This document shows positions 18,609-28,148 of a stretch of DNA of 64,000 nucleotides, piece by piece. A program made the translations under genes and the position numbers. Under the pieces are notes generated by a model. The model was not told the origin of the DNA and did not search any database. It saw only the letters and a list, made by a program, of their open reading frames with translations. Within the stretch, counting starts at the first letter, position 1, and each line of letters opens with the position of its first letter. Source of the DNA: Gammaproteobacteria bacterium (GTDB lineage Bacteria; Pseudomonadota; Gammaproteobacteria; Burkholderiales; Burkholderiaceae_B); the NCBI GenBank assembly GCA_018815245.1, contig JAHIXK010000010.1, forward strand, positions 248,001 through 312,000, given 5' to 3'.

Positions 18609-19709
18609 ATGGCTTATTGCATGAATGATTTGCTCGCGGCCATGAACCTGGCCTACAACACCACCCTGAAGGCCCGCGCAAGGTATGAATTGGCTCAAAA
18701 AGGCCAAGGCGGCATTTTACCCGCACCCTGCGAGGCTGTTCGGCTGTGGCATGCCATTGGTGCGGCTTGGTTGTTGCAAAGCAACAACCGGTTCTGGGTC
18801 GGTATTCACTGCGCGGATTATCCCAGGGGCCTCCTTGAACTGAAAGACCCGCCGCTTATTCTGTTTGGCGAGGGACAAAGGGAATTGCTGCGTGCCCGTG
18901 GCGTGGCCATGGTGGGCAGTAGAAACGCCACACGCACAGGCTTGGGCACGGCACAAGGCTTTGCACAAGCTTTTGCACAAGCGGGTTGGGGGGTGGTCAG
19001 CGGCCTGGCAGAGGGCATTGACGGCGCAGCCCACGCGGGCGCACTCCAGGCAAAGGGGGCAACTATTGCGGTATTGGGTTGCGGGCCCGACGAGGTGTAT
19101 CCCAAACACCATGCGGGCTTGAAAAACCAGATCATCCAACAAGGCGGGCTGGTGTTGTCGGAGTACCCACCGGGCACAGCACCACAGCCTGCCTTCTTTC
19201 CCAGGCGAAACCGCATTATTGCTGCACTGGCAGATGCCCTGCTGGTGGTGGAGGCCGCTTTACGGTCTGGCTCCCTGATCACGGCACGGGTGGCCAGCGA
19301 ACTGGGCAGGCCCGTGGCCGCCATTCCCGGCTCCATTCATAGCAGCCAAAGCAAAGGCTGCCACGCCATGATCAAAAAAGGCGCGCTTTTGGTGGAAACC
19401 GCGCAAGAATTGCTGGATGAAGCATTGGCCAGCCTGCCGGAATACAAAATTTCCTGCATGTTGCAAGAAGATGACATCCCCTGCAACGAAGATTTGAACT
19501 GCCATGATGACACTGACACTGAAATGGATGAGAGCCTGGCCCGGGTGTTGTCCAGCCTTGGGCATGATCCGCTTCACGTCGACACGCTGGCGGATCAATT
19601 GGGTTTGAACACAGAAGACACCCTTGCCGCCCTCACCGAACTGGAGTTACTGGGGCAGGTTCTGAGTGAAAGCGGTGGCCGCTGGGTGCGTGCAAATGGT
19701 GTATTTTAA
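18609..19709 (+). CDS. dprA: DNA-processing protein DprA
   Basis: 366 residues. The Rossmann-like DprA domain contains M-V-G-S-R-N-A-T near 95, G-L-A-E-G-I-D-G-A-A-H near 132-142, P-R-R-N-R-I-I near residue 197 and S-G-S-L-I-T-A near 219. A C-terminal winged-helix region covers about 305-360. DprA loads RecA on incoming single-stranded DNA during natural transformation. The start is ATG 18609, with in-frame ATG codons at codons 5 and 12 also possible. Confidence 0.95.
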   Translation: MAYCMNDLLAAMNLAYNTTLKARARYELAQKGQGGILPAPCEAVRLWHAIGAAWLLQSNNRFWVGIHCADYPRGLLELKDPPLILFGEGQRELLRARGVAMVGSRNATRTGLGTAQGFAQAFAQAGWGVVSGLAEGIDGAAHAGALQAKGATIAVLGCGPDEVYPKHHAGLKNQIIQQGGLVLSEYPPGTAPQPAFFPRRNRIIAALADALLVVEAALRSGSLITARVASELGRPVAAIPGSIHSSQSKGCHAMIKKGALLVETAQELLDEALASLPEYKISCMLQEDDIPCNEDLNCHDDTDTEMDESLARVLSSLGHDPLHVDTLADQLGLNTEDTLAALTELELLGQVLSESGGRWVRANGVF

Positions 19710-19830
19710 AAAAGGCTTGCAAATACATTGAATTCAAGATTCTCCAGAAAGCCTTGATTTGTTGGATGACTGACACTTACACTTCGGCGCACAAGGCCTT
19801 GAAATTACACACACTGACGAGTTGGACTAA

Positions 19831-22395
19831 TTGAGTAGCGAAAACCCCAAAAAACTGATCATCGCGGAAAAACCCTCGGTAGCAGCCGACATTGCGCGCT
19901 CCCTGGGTGGCTTCACCAAACACGACGATTACTTTGAAAGCGACGAGTACGTGCTGTCCTCGGCGGTTGGCCATTTGGTGGAAATCAAGGCCCCGGACGA
20001 ATTCGAGGTAAAGCGCGGCAAATGGAGCTTTGCCAACCTGCCCGTGCTGCCCACGCATTTCGACCTGAACCCGATTGCGAAAACCGAGTCGCGCCTGAAG
20101 GTGCTGAACAAATTGATCAAGCGCAAAGACGTGGTCGGCCTGATCAATGCCTGTGACGCGGGGCGCGAGGGTGAGCTGATTTTCCGCCTGATTGCGCAAT
20201 ATGCCAAATCAAGCAAACCCGTGGAACGTCTGTGGCTGCAGTCCATGACACCTGCTGCCATTCGGCAGGCATTTGCCAGCCTGCGAAGCGATGCTGAAAT
20301 GATGCCGCTGGCCGATGCTGCGCGTTGCCGCTCGGAGGCCGACTGGCTGGTGGGTATCAATGGCACGCGTGCCATGACCGCATTCAACAGCAAGGAAGGT
20401 GGCTTTTACCTGACGACCGTGGGCCGGGTGCAAACACCAACGCTGACCATTGTGGTGGAGCGAGAGGAAAAAATTCGCAAGTTTGTTTCGCGTACCTATT
20501 TTGAAGTACGTGCCAGCTTTGGTGCGCAGGCCGGTGCCTACGAAGGCAAGTGGTTTGACCGTGGATTCAAGAAGGCTGAAGACCCTGAACAGCGCGCAGA
20601 CCGACTGTGGGACGAAGCAAAGGCCAAAGCCATTGTGGCGGCCTGCGACGGCAAGCCTGGCACAGTGGAAGAAGAAAGCAAACCCACCACGCAAATTGCA
20701 CCACAGCTGTTTGATTTGACCAGCTTGCAACGCGAGGCCAACAGCCGCTTCGGCTTTTCAGCAAAAAACACACTGGGCCTTGCCCAGGCGCTGTATGAAA
20801 AGCACAAGGTACTAACTTATCCGCGTACTGATTCTAAGGCGCTGCCTGAAGACTACATGCCCACGGTGAACCAGACCCTGAAAAGCTTTGTGGGCCTGGA
20901 CACCGGGCACATTGCGGGCGCGTATGGCCCGTTCTGTGAACAGATTTTGAAGAACAATTGGGTAAAGCCCAACAAGCGGGTGTTCGACAACAGCAAAATT
21001 TCAGACCACTTTGCGATTATTCCAACGCTGCAGGTGCCCAAAAACCTGAGCGAACCTGAAGCCAAGTTGTACGACCTGGTGGTGAAGCGATTCCTTGCTG
21101 TGTTTTTTCCGCCCGCAGAATTCAACGTGACCACCCGCATTACCACGGTAGAAAACCACCCCTTCAAAACCGAAGGCAAGGTGCTGGTAAAGCCGGGCTG
21201 GCTTGCCATTTATGGCCGTGCCGCTGCCGCTGCAGGCGATGACAGCCTTGTGGCCGTGGACGCAGGCGAAAAGGTAAGCACCGATGAAATTGATGTGCAC
21301 ACCTTGCACACCAAGCCACCCGCACGCTACAGCGAAGCCACGCTGCTTTCCGCAATGGAAGGCGCGGGCAAGCTGGTGGAAGAAGAAGAATTGCGCGATG
21401 CCATGGGCACCAAGGGCTTGGGTACACCGGCCACGCGTGCGGCCACCATTGAAGGCTTGATCAACGAGAAGTACCTGGTGCGTGAAGAACGCGCACTGGT
21501 GCCCACCGCCAAGGCTTTCCAGTTGCTCACGCTGCTGCGCGGGCTGGACGTGGAAGAACTGACCATGCCGGAGTTGACCGGCGAGTGGGAATACAAGCTT
21601 TCCCTGATGGAAAAGGGCGAGTTGTCGCGCGAACAGTTCATGCAGGAAATCGCGAAGATCACGCAGAACATCGTGGACCGCGCGAAAAACTACACCGAAG
21701 AAACCATTCCTGGCGATTACGCCACGCTGGTTACGCCATGCCCGAATTGCGGCAGCGTGGTGAAAGAAAATTACCGCCGCTTTGCCTGCACAAAATGCGA
21801 ATTCTCAATTTCCAAAGTACCGGGTGGTCGCCAGTTTGAAGTAGAAGAAGTTGAAAAGTTGTTGCAAGACAGAGAGCTGCCAATGCTCGATGGCTTTCGC
21901 AGCAAAATGGGCCGGCCGTTCGCAGCGGTGTTGAAGCTGAACGGTGAGCACAAACTGGAATTTGATTTTGGCCAGGCCAAAGATGATGACAACGGCGAGC
22001 CGGTCGACTTCTCCGGCGAAACGCGTTTGGGCCCTTGCCCCAAGTGCGCATCGAATGTGTACGAACAGCCCACGAGCTATGTGTGCGAAAAATCCGTGGG
22101 GCCAAACAAAAGCTGCGACTTCCGTTCAGGCAAAGTGATTTTGCAGCAACCCATTGACCGCGAGCAAATGGAAAAGCTGCTGCTGGATGGAAAAACTGAT
22201 TTGTTGACCCGCTTTGTGTCGTCGAAAACACGCCGGGCGTTCAAGGCGTTTTTGGTGAAAAAACCTGACGGTGCGATTGGTTTTGAATTCGAGGCAAAAG
22301 CAGAGAAAAAACCGGGTGCGACCAAGGGCAAAACAGCCGCAAAACCTGCCACCAAAGCCACGGCAAAACCCAAGGCAGCCAAAGAAACATCTTGA
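19831..22395 (+). CDS. topB: DNA topoisomerase III
   Basis: 854 residues, type IA topoisomerase. An N-terminal Toprim domain begins L-I-I-A-E-K-P-S-V-A with N-A-C-D-A-G-R-E-G-E-L near 106. The catalytic tyrosine lies in L-T-Y-P-R-T-D-S-K. Two Cys-rich zinc-ribbon regions follow, C-P-N-C-G...C-T-K-C near 635-655 and C-P-K-C...C near 730-750. The tail of about 30 residues is rich in Lys, Ala, Thr and Pro. The start codon is TTG; no upstream ATG fits. A 121-bp gap separates it from dprA. Confidence 0.95.
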   Translation: MSSENPKKLIIAEKPSVAADIARSLGGFTKHDDYFESDEYVLSSAVGHLVEIKAPDEFEVKRGKWSFANLPVLPTHFDLNPIAKTESRLKVLNKLIKRKDVVGLINACDAGREGELIFRLIAQYAKSSKPVERLWLQSMTPAAIRQAFASLRSDAEMMPLADAARCRSEADWLVGINGTRAMTAFNSKEGGFYLTTVGRVQTPTLTIVVEREEKIRKFVSRTYFEVRASFGAQAGAYEGKWFDRGFKKAEDPEQRADRLWDEAKAKAIVAACDGKPGTVEEESKPTTQIAPQLFDLTSLQREANSRFGFSAKNTLGLAQALYEKHKVLTYPRTDSKALPEDYMPTVNQTLKSFVGLDTGHIAGAYGPFCEQILKNNWVKPNKRVFDNSKISDHFAIIPTLQVPKNLSEPEAKLYDLVVKRFLAVFFPPAEFNVTTRITTVENHPFKTEGKVLVKPGWLAIYGRAAAAAGDDSLVAVDAGEKVSTDEIDVHTLHTKPPARYSEATLLSAMEGAGKLVEEEELRDAMGTKGLGTPATRAATIEGLINEKYLVREERALVPTAKAFQLLTLLRGLDVEELTMPELTGEWEYKLSLMEKGELSREQFMQEIAKITQNIVDRAKNYTEETIPGDYATLVTPCPNCGSVVKENYRRFACTKCEFSISKVPGGRQFEVEEVEKLLQDRELPMLDGFRSKMGRPFAAVLKLNGEHKLEFDFGQAKDDDNGEPVDFSGETRLGPCPKCASNVYEQPTSYVCEKSVGPNKSCDFRSGKVILQQPIDREQMEKLLLDGKTDLLTRFVSSKTRRAFKAFLVKKPDGAIGFEFEAKAEKKPGATKGKTAAKPATKATAKPKAAKETS

Positions 22396-22399
22396 ATTC

Positions 22400-22429
22400 A
22401 ATCAAGCCCTGACACCTCGGGGCTTGATT
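22400..22429. terminator. bidirectional terminator between topB and mnmC
   Basis: AATCAAGCCC at 22400-22409 pairs perfectly with GGGCTTGATT at 22420-22429, with a 10-nt loop and further T residues after it on the plus strand. It follows the topB stop and overlaps the end of the convergent mnmC-type gene. Confidence 0.85.
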
Positions 22430-23823
22430 TTTTCAAGCAAGCGAATTGAAAGCAGTTGCCCCATGCAGTGGTTGGCCACCATCCACCCGCCCAAGGTCGC
22501 CCACAACAAGCCGCGCGAGGCAAAGCCGGTGCTCATGTATACCCCGGGCATGCCGGGCACTGGGCCAATGGCTGGCAAGCGGTCGTGCCAAACCGAACGC
22601 ACTGCGCAACGGTGATCAAGTAGTTCACCCACAGACCAATCCGGAAATGCCGCTTTAAAACGGGCAATGTTGTCGTTGTCCGCTTGCGGGGTTGGGGTTA
22701 AATCCAACACAGGCCGCTCGTAAGTGGCACCCAGCACCATCCAGTTTTCATCGGGCGGAGCAATTGCATAGCTTTCACCTGACAACACCACCTTTGGCAC
22801 AGCCACTGCCCGCAGCTTGCTGATTTGCCCCTTCACTGAACCCACGCGAGCACCTTCGATGGGGGCAAGAACAATGGATTGTTCTGCACAACACACCACC
22901 ACTGCATCATGCTGCTGCCGAAGCATCTCCAGATCGCTCACGGGGCTGTTGTAGTGTGTGTTCAGCAAACTGCCGCAGGCTTGCAAATTGGCCTGAACCC
23001 AACGGGCCGGTTTCACCCAGCCGCCTTGGGGAAAAAACAAACCACCCAAGGTGCTGGGCAACAACTCATTCGGTGCAACCCAACGAACCAATTCCTCGGG
23101 GAAGTTCAGTTGCAACAGCGTTTCACGCATGCGCGCCGCTTCATCAAGCGGCACGGTTTGCAGGTGGCCGGGGGTGTCCCAATCCTTGCCTTTTTCAAGC
23201 AAGCCCTGCCCGGTCAATTCACCAAGTGCTTGCACAGTGTGATCAAAACCCAGGCGGCTTAACCTGGACAAAGGCGAGTCACCACGCGTGATGTGCGGGT
23301 GAAACGCCCCAACCCAGTTGCCAGATGCACCCGTGGCAGGTTCACTGGCCGAATCAAACAGGTGTACCTGAACCCCTTGTTTGCACAGCGCCAGCGCCAC
23401 GCTGCTGCCCGCAATGCCAGCACCAATTACCGCAGCACTGCGAATGGGGTTGGTGGGGGTCTGCGGCAGGTTTAATCGCCGTGCAGGGGGTCGTTCGGCG
23501 TCAGCGTGCACAAACGCATTCACCGGCCCTTGAAATTCCTGCAAACCTGCTTTGGCAGGCCCAACCCACAGGTGCAGTTCAGCATTGAATTGCGGCAAAT
23601 CAAAATAATGAAGCCCGGGGGCAAGCCACTGGTTTGGCAACGCGGGCAACGCAAGTTTCGGGTGGTCCGTCACCGACAGGTAACGCAAACGCCCCTTGGG
23701 TTTTGTATTCAGAAATGCACAGAAAACAGCACCGTCTGCAAAATTCGGATCCAGCACTGTGAATACGCCATCGCTTGCCAGCCAGGACGCGCACGCAGTG
23801 TGAAAAGATTCAGGAAGGTGCAT
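22402..23823 (-). CDS. mnmC: MnmC-type FAD oxidoreductase with shortened N-terminal domain
   Basis: About 473 residues from the ATG at 23823. Residues 130 onward are the FAD-dependent DAO-type domain of MnmC, with V-I-G-A-G-I-A-G-S-S near 132-141, G-A-S-G-N-W-V-G-A-F-H-P and a C-terminal S-T-G-F-A-S-R-G-L. In bifunctional MnmC this domain removes the carboxymethyl group at wobble uridine 34 of tRNA. The first 130 residues keep only faint similarity to the methyltransferase domain: the G-x-G-T-G SAM loop is not seen and the later D-G-F-x-P segment is missing. The protein may act only in the oxidative step. A GTG at 23865 could extend it by 14 codons. Confidence 0.8.
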   Translation of the reverse strand: MHLPESFHTACASWLASDGVFTVLDPNFADGAVFCAFLNTKPKGRLRYLSVTDHPKLALPALPNQWLAPGLHYFDLPQFNAELHLWVGPAKAGLQEFQGPVNAFVHADAERPPARRLNLPQTPTNPIRSAAVIGAGIAGSSVALALCKQGVQVHLFDSASEPATGASGNWVGAFHPHITRGDSPLSRLSRLGFDHTVQALGELTGQGLLEKGKDWDTPGHLQTVPLDEAARMRETLLQLNFPEELVRWVAPNELLPSTLGGLFFPQGGWVKPARWVQANLQACGSLLNTHYNSPVSDLEMLRQQHDAVVVCCAEQSIVLAPIEGARVGSVKGQISKLRAVAVPKVVLSGESYAIAPPDENWMVLGATYERPVLDLTPTPQADNDNIARFKAAFPDWSVGELLDHRCAVRSVWHDRLPAIGPVPGMPGVYMSTGFASRGLLWATLGGWMVANHCMGQLLSIRLLEKIKPRGVRA

Positions 23824-23900
23824 GGATACACAAAGCAGGTGATGCGGAACGGCATTGTAACCCACACTTTGCGTGGCAGTTTCAAGGCTTCAATGCTAAT

Positions 23901-23912
23901 ATGAGCGCTCAT
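23901..23912. promoter_or_regulatory. palindrome upstream of the YeeE/YedE pair
   Basis: ATGAGCGCTCAT is a perfect 12-bp palindrome 21 bp before the start codon of the first YeeE-like gene. Its position fits an operator for a repressor of the transporter pair. The regulator is not identified. Confidence 0.45.
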
Positions 23913-23933
23913 TCATATGTAAGCAGGTGCCAC

Positions 23934-24365
23934 ATGGTTTCCATCAACTGGGACGCCTTTACCCCCTATCCAGCCTTGCTGGGTGGCCTTTTGATCGGCC
24001 TTTCTGCCGTGATATTGATCGCAGCAACCGGCCGGGTGGCTGGCATCAGCGGTATTCTTGGCGGCTTGTTGAAACCACAGGCCAATGAAACCCTGTGGCG
24101 TGCCACGTTTGTGCTGGGCCTGATGGCTGCGCCCTGGCTGTACACGGCAACCGTCGGGTCTTTTGAATTTGAAAGCCCCCGTGGCACGGCCGCACTGATT
24201 GTTGCCGGCCTTCTGGTGGGTTACGGAACCCGGTTGGGTTCGGGCTGCACCAGTGGCCACGGCGTGTGCGGGCTTTCGCGCCTGTCGCCCCGTTCTTTGG
24301 TCGCCACGGGGGTGTTCATGGGTGTGGGGTTTGTGTTTGCATCCCTTGTGATGCACGCAGTTTGA
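23934..24365 (+). CDS. YeeE/YedE family transporter subunit, first half
   Basis: 143 residues with about four hydrophobic segments. The family's conserved [12 protein letters not shown] motif is at about residues 102-113. YeeE/YedE proteins import thiosulfate or related sulfur compounds across the inner membrane. Here the transporter is split in two short proteins, the PmpA/PmpB-type arrangement. ATG 23934 follows a GCAGGTG. The second subunit begins 13 nt downstream. Confidence 0.88.
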   Translation: MVSINWDAFTPYPALLGGLLIGLSAVILIAATGRVAGISGILGGLLKPQANETLWRATFVLGLMAAPWLYTATVGSFEFESPRGTAALIVAGLLVGYGTRLGSGCTSGHGVCGLSRLSPRSLVATGVFMGVGFVFASLVMHAV

Positions 24366-24378
24366 TCTGGAGCTTGAC

Positions 24379-24804
24379 ATGAAACACAACAACATCGGGT
24401 TTGCGCTGGTCAGTGGTTTGGCTGGTTTGATTTTTGGTGTGGGGCTGGTCGTGTCCGGCATGGCCAACCCGGCCAAAGTAATCGGCTTTCTGGATATTTC
24501 AGTGCCTTGGGATCCCACGCTTGCGTTCGTGATGGGTGGTGCAATCGCCGTGGCTTTGCCCGGGTTTTACTGGGCAAAACGCCTGAACAAAAGTTTGCTG
24601 GGCATGCCAATGAACTTGCCTGCATCCACGCAAATAGACAGAAAGCTGCTGATGGGCGCAGCGCTGTTTGGTGCAGGCTGGGGCATTGGCGGTTTTTGTC
24701 CAGGCCCCGCCGTGGTGGCTGCTGCCAGTTTGTTGCCTGACGGTTTAATATTTATCGCGGCCATGCTGGTGGGCATGTTCGCTTTTTCAGTGCGTACCCG
24801 ATAA
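24379..24804 (+). CDS. YeeE/YedE family transporter subunit, second half
   Basis: 141 residues, hydrophobic, with the matching [10 protein letters not shown] motif near residues 108-117 and four membrane segments. It pairs with the preceding gene to form one sulfur transporter. TGGAGC precedes ATG 24379. Its 3' end overlaps the convergent hybrid kinase by 18 nt. Confidence 0.88.
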   Translation: MKHNNIGFALVSGLAGLIFGVGLVVSGMANPAKVIGFLDISVPWDPTLAFVMGGAIAVALPGFYWAKRLNKSLLGMPMNLPASTQIDRKLLMGAALFGAGWGIGGFCPGPAVVAAASLLPDGLIFIAAMLVGMFAFSVRTR

Positions 24805-26997
24805 AAAACGAACCAGCACTTGCTGCAACAAAGGCACATTAACAGGCTTGGTCAGAAATTCATTCATGCCCGCCGCACGACAAGCCAACTCATCTTCATG
24901 CAGGGCGCAAGCAGTCAAAGCCACAATGGGCACATTGCCTGCGGGGCCGGGCAGTTTGCGTATTGCGCTGGTGGCATCAATGCCGTTCATGACAGGCATG
25001 TGAACATCCATCAACACCAGATCAATGTCGGGGTTTTGCTGCACGGCATCGACAGCCAGTTCACCATTTTCAGCCACTTGAACAGTCACATTCAAGCGTG
25101 ACAACAGCGCCTTGATGACTTGCTGGTTGAGGTGGTTGTCCTCCACGACAAGAATCTTTTTTCCTTTCAGCGAAACCGTATTGCTTACTTGAGGCGACTG
25201 GTTCACATGTTCCGGTTCGGCATCCATACGCAAACACTTGGCTGTGAAACCAAAAATACTGCCTTGACCCATTTCTGAGGAAACGTACAACGAACCACCC
25301 ATCAGTTCTGCCAGACTTTTCGAGATGGCAAGACCCAAACCCGTTCCGCCAAAACGGCGCGTGGTGGTGTTGTCCGCCTGCTCAAAAGGTGTAACCAGTC
25401 GCTCCAATTCACGTACATCAAAACCTGCGCCCTGATCGTGAACTTCGGTGCGGATAACTACCTGACTGGCATTGAATTCCTCCGTTTTCACCTTGATCAA
25501 CACACGGCCTTCCTGCGAGAACTTGATGGCGTTGCTCAACAAATTACCAAGCACCTGCGCATACCGTGTGGGGTCGCCTTTTATCCAGACCGCGGTCGAT
25601 GCATCAAACTCGATCTCAAGCTTTAAACCTTTTCCCTCGGCTCTCAGCTTGAACCGGTCAACTGTTTTGTCAATCTGGTCGCGTAAGTTGAAATCGATCA
25701 ATTCTGTTTTGGCGCGCCCCGATTCAATTTGCGAAAAACTGAGTACATCGTTGAGCAAGGCCAGCAAGTGTTCCGACGCATCTTGTGCCTGTTGGGCATA
25801 CCGGGCGGTTTGTGGATCCTTGACCTGCTCTTTGATCAAATTATTCAAACCAATAATTGCATTTAACGGCGTGCGGATTTCATGACTCATATTGGCCAGA
25901 AACAGGCTTTTGGCCCTACTGGCACTTAGTTTTTTGCGTTGCTGCACCAGGGAAAAAATTGTGAGGAACAACAACAAATTAATAATGCCACCCGCAAACA
26001 GTATCAACTTGGGTGTGGCATTGTGTACCTCTTCGTCAAAATCCGGGGTACTTTGAAACTGAACCATCCAGGTTCGACCCGGCAGTTCAATGGGCACTAT
26101 GGCCGTGTGCCGGTGATCGGCAACCGAGGATCGGGCATTGACTTTTTCGTCGTCGGAACCAGAGCTGTAGATCAGGGATTGCTGGGTCAGGTTTGTGGAA
26201 TCATGCAACTTGAAACTCAAGGGTGTTTTGCCCTGGCCCAATACATTGCCCATCAGGTCGATACTGCGAAACGGACTGTAAACAAATCCACGAATGGCTT
26301 GCCTGCGATCCTGCACAGACCTCAATTCCACACCCGGCTTGTACACGGGCAGGTACATCAGGAAACCGGGCGTTGCATTTTCGGCTTTGTCCTGTTTAAG
26401 CTGCACGATCCCAGACAGGGTGGCGCGCCCCGTGTCCATGGCACGGGTCATGGCCTCTCGCCGTACCGGTTCGGAAAACATGTCAAAACCAAACGCGCGC
26501 TGATTTTGAACATCAAAGGGTTCAATCAGGGTTATGGGGAAATACAGGTCTCGCTGACCGGCCGGCGCAACGGTGTATTGCCCAAACCCTTCGGCCCGAA
26601 TCCGCGCAATATGTTCAGGCAAATCGGCTGGGTTGACCCGCTCGGCGAAAGCAAAGCCCTGAAGCCCGGGCAAGTTGATCTGCAAATTCAGGGAAGATAC
26701 ATACTTGTTCCATTGTTCGCGGTTTACATGTGAATGCGCATCGAAAAATGCAACGCCACCGCGCAAAATTTGCTCGTACTGGTTAAATCGGGTTTGAATG
26801 CGTTGCTGAGCGTCTTGAACTTCAAAAGCGAAACGGTCATTTGCGCGTTTTTCGATGGCTTGGCTGGACAGCACCCAACCCAGCATGGTGATGACCACCG
26901 TCAACACCAAAACCGCCCATGCAACAGCTTCGTGGTGGAGGAAATCCACGACATTTTTTCGAGGTACACGAAGTTGCAAATGGCCTGGATTGATCAT
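24787..26997 (-). CDS. CHASE-domain hybrid sensor histidine kinase
   Basis: About 736 residues from ATG 26997; a TTG three codons upstream is the alternative. A membrane segment near 25-45 is followed by a CHASE domain of about 70-220, with R-G-G-V-A-F-F-D-A at its start. A second membrane segment is near 330-350. HisKA has His372 in S-H-E-I-R-T-P-L, the HATPase has G-G-T-G-L-G-L near 552, and the C-terminal receiver has acceptor Asp664 in V-L-M-D-V-H-M-P. CHASE domains sense small extracellular molecules. No Hpt or cognate regulator is adjacent, so phosphate must go to a protein encoded elsewhere. Confidence 0.92.
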   Translation of the reverse strand: MINPGHLQLRVPRKNVVDFLHHEAVAWAVLVLTVVITMLGWVLSSQAIEKRANDRFAFEVQDAQQRIQTRFNQYEQILRGGVAFFDAHSHVNREQWNKYVSSLNLQINLPGLQGFAFAERVNPADLPEHIARIRAEGFGQYTVAPAGQRDLYFPITLIEPFDVQNQRAFGFDMFSEPVRREAMTRAMDTGRATLSGIVQLKQDKAENATPGFLMYLPVYKPGVELRSVQDRRQAIRGFVYSPFRSIDLMGNVLGQGKTPLSFKLHDSTNLTQQSLIYSSGSDDEKVNARSSVADHRHTAIVPIELPGRTWMVQFQSTPDFDEEVHNATPKLILFAGGIINLLLFLTIFSLVQQRKKLSASRAKSLFLANMSHEIRTPLNAIIGLNNLIKEQVKDPQTARYAQQAQDASEHLLALLNDVLSFSQIESGRAKTELIDFNLRDQIDKTVDRFKLRAEGKGLKLEIEFDASTAVWIKGDPTRYAQVLGNLLSNAIKFSQEGRVLIKVKTEEFNASQVVIRTEVHDQGAGFDVRELERLVTPFEQADNTTTRRFGGTGLGLAISKSLAELMGGSLYVSSEMGQGSIFGFTAKCLRMDAEPEHVNQSPQVSNTVSLKGKKILVVEDNHLNQQVIKALLSRLNVTVQVAENGELAVDAVQQNPDIDLVLMDVHMPVMNGIDATSAIRKLPGPAGNVPIVALTACALHEDELACRAAGMNEFLTKPVNVPLLQQVLVRFLSGTH

Positions 26998-27061
26998 GGT
27001 CAACAAAGGTTGGGCGATATACGCTGTGAGCCAGTATGCACTTATTCACGCGAAGGTGGTC

Positions 27062-28066
27062 TTAAAAATAAATCATTTCCCAGGCATTCAACACTTGTAA
27101 ATCCACTTCATCCCGTTTGGAAAACATCTTTAACAATTCAAGCGATCGCGGAAAGTCATCAAGCAACCTGGGCATCGGTTTCAAAGCCACGGGCTTTCCT
27201 TGTGCAAGCAATGGTTGCGTAAAGTCGTCCCAGTGAATCAGATAAACTTTTTTGGCCTTGGTGCTCACCACCATTTCCTGCCAGTAGTCTGCCATGTATT
27301 GTTCGTCCAGCTTGCCCAAACCACCTGTGCCAAGAAAAACGGTATTCACTGTCAACCCTTTGTTCTGCCCGGGCAAAAAACCTGCACTGGGCTGAATCAA
27401 CGCAAACGGTGCCGGCCCCAGTGCAGGGTGCGACACCACGAAGCTGTAACTCAACCCTTCCTTAAACGACAAGGCACGAGCGGGCAAACGCAAGGGCTGC
27501 GTGTTGAAACCGCCCGTGAAGCCGGTTGGCGCGTGCGCTGACAACACCAGCTTGACCTCAAACTGGCCCAGGCTGGCCAGGCCACCCTTTTGCATCACTT
27601 CCATTTGCATGGCGGGCAAATTTTGGCCTTGGGCAATTTGCCAGGTGGATTGAGAACCATACAGCCGGGCACCAAACTGCATGGCCAGAAACGGTGCATC
27701 CAATGCATGATCGTAGTGTGAATGTGCCACCACAATTCCGCTTAACGCAGCGGGTATTTCCAGCCTGCGAAATACTTCATCGAGCACTTCCAGCACTCGA
27801 CCTTCTTCCACGTTCAAACGCGACAACAGCACTTCACTAACCGGTTGACGCGAGAAAAAACCATCGACCAACCATGTGCTTTGCCCATCCGTCCAAGCCA
27901 TGGACGATGTGCCCAAAAACAGCATTCGAACAGCTTTGTCTGTGGGCTGAGCAGGGCGTTCAGTAATAGAAAAATCCGGATGCGTTTGTAACAGAAACAC
28001 CAACGCCCCCACCGCAATCAATACCGTACAGGTCAACACGGTCAATGAAATTCGCAACAAACGCAT
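27062..28066 (-). CDS. metallo-beta-lactamase-fold hydrolase, membrane-anchored
   Basis: 334 residues. An N-terminal hydrophobic segment (about 5-27) could be an anchor or signal. The metal site H-S-H-Y-D-H-A-L-D near residue 115 is the H-x-H-x-D-H motif. A later I-H-W-D-D near 278 may supply another ligand. The fold resembles the UlaG/NAPE-PLD-like branch, but the substrate is unknown. AAGGAAC precedes ATG 28066. It lies 55 nt downstream of the terminal part of the CHASE kinase gene's 5' region, on the same strand and upstream of it. Confidence 0.8.
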   Translation of the reverse strand: MRLLRISLTVLTCTVLIAVGALVFLLQTHPDFSITERPAQPTDKAVRMLFLGTSSMAWTDGQSTWLVDGFFSRQPVSEVLLSRLNVEEGRVLEVLDEVFRRLEIPAALSGIVVAHSHYDHALDAPFLAMQFGARLYGSQSTWQIAQGQNLPAMQMEVMQKGGLASLGQFEVKLVLSAHAPTGFTGGFNTQPLRLPARALSFKEGLSYSFVVSHPALGPAPFALIQPSAGFLPGQNKGLTVNTVFLGTGGLGKLDEQYMADYWQEMVVSTKAKKVYLIHWDDFTQPLLAQGKPVALKPMPRLLDDFPRSLELLKMFSKRDEVDLQVLNAWEMIYF

Positions 28067-28101
28067 CCGGGTTCCTTGATTCAGTTGTAGGACACCATGA
28101 A

Positions 28102-28129
28102 AAAAGCCACCCTGGTTCGAGTGGCTTTT
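28102..28129. terminator. terminator after the cytochrome P460-like gene
   Basis: AAAAGCCAC at 28102-28110 pairs perfectly with GTGGCTTTT at 28121-28129 around a 10-nt loop. A-rich and T-rich arms make it work in either direction. It ends the minus-strand gene at 28149. Confidence 0.82.
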
Positions 28130-28148
28130 CTTGTGCTCTGGTGAAAAA

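Noticed and set aside
19710-19830. Terminator between dprA and topB (AAGGCTT with AAGCCTT)
   Set aside because: The arms are only 7 bp with a loop of about 30 nt and no T-tract; too weak to call.
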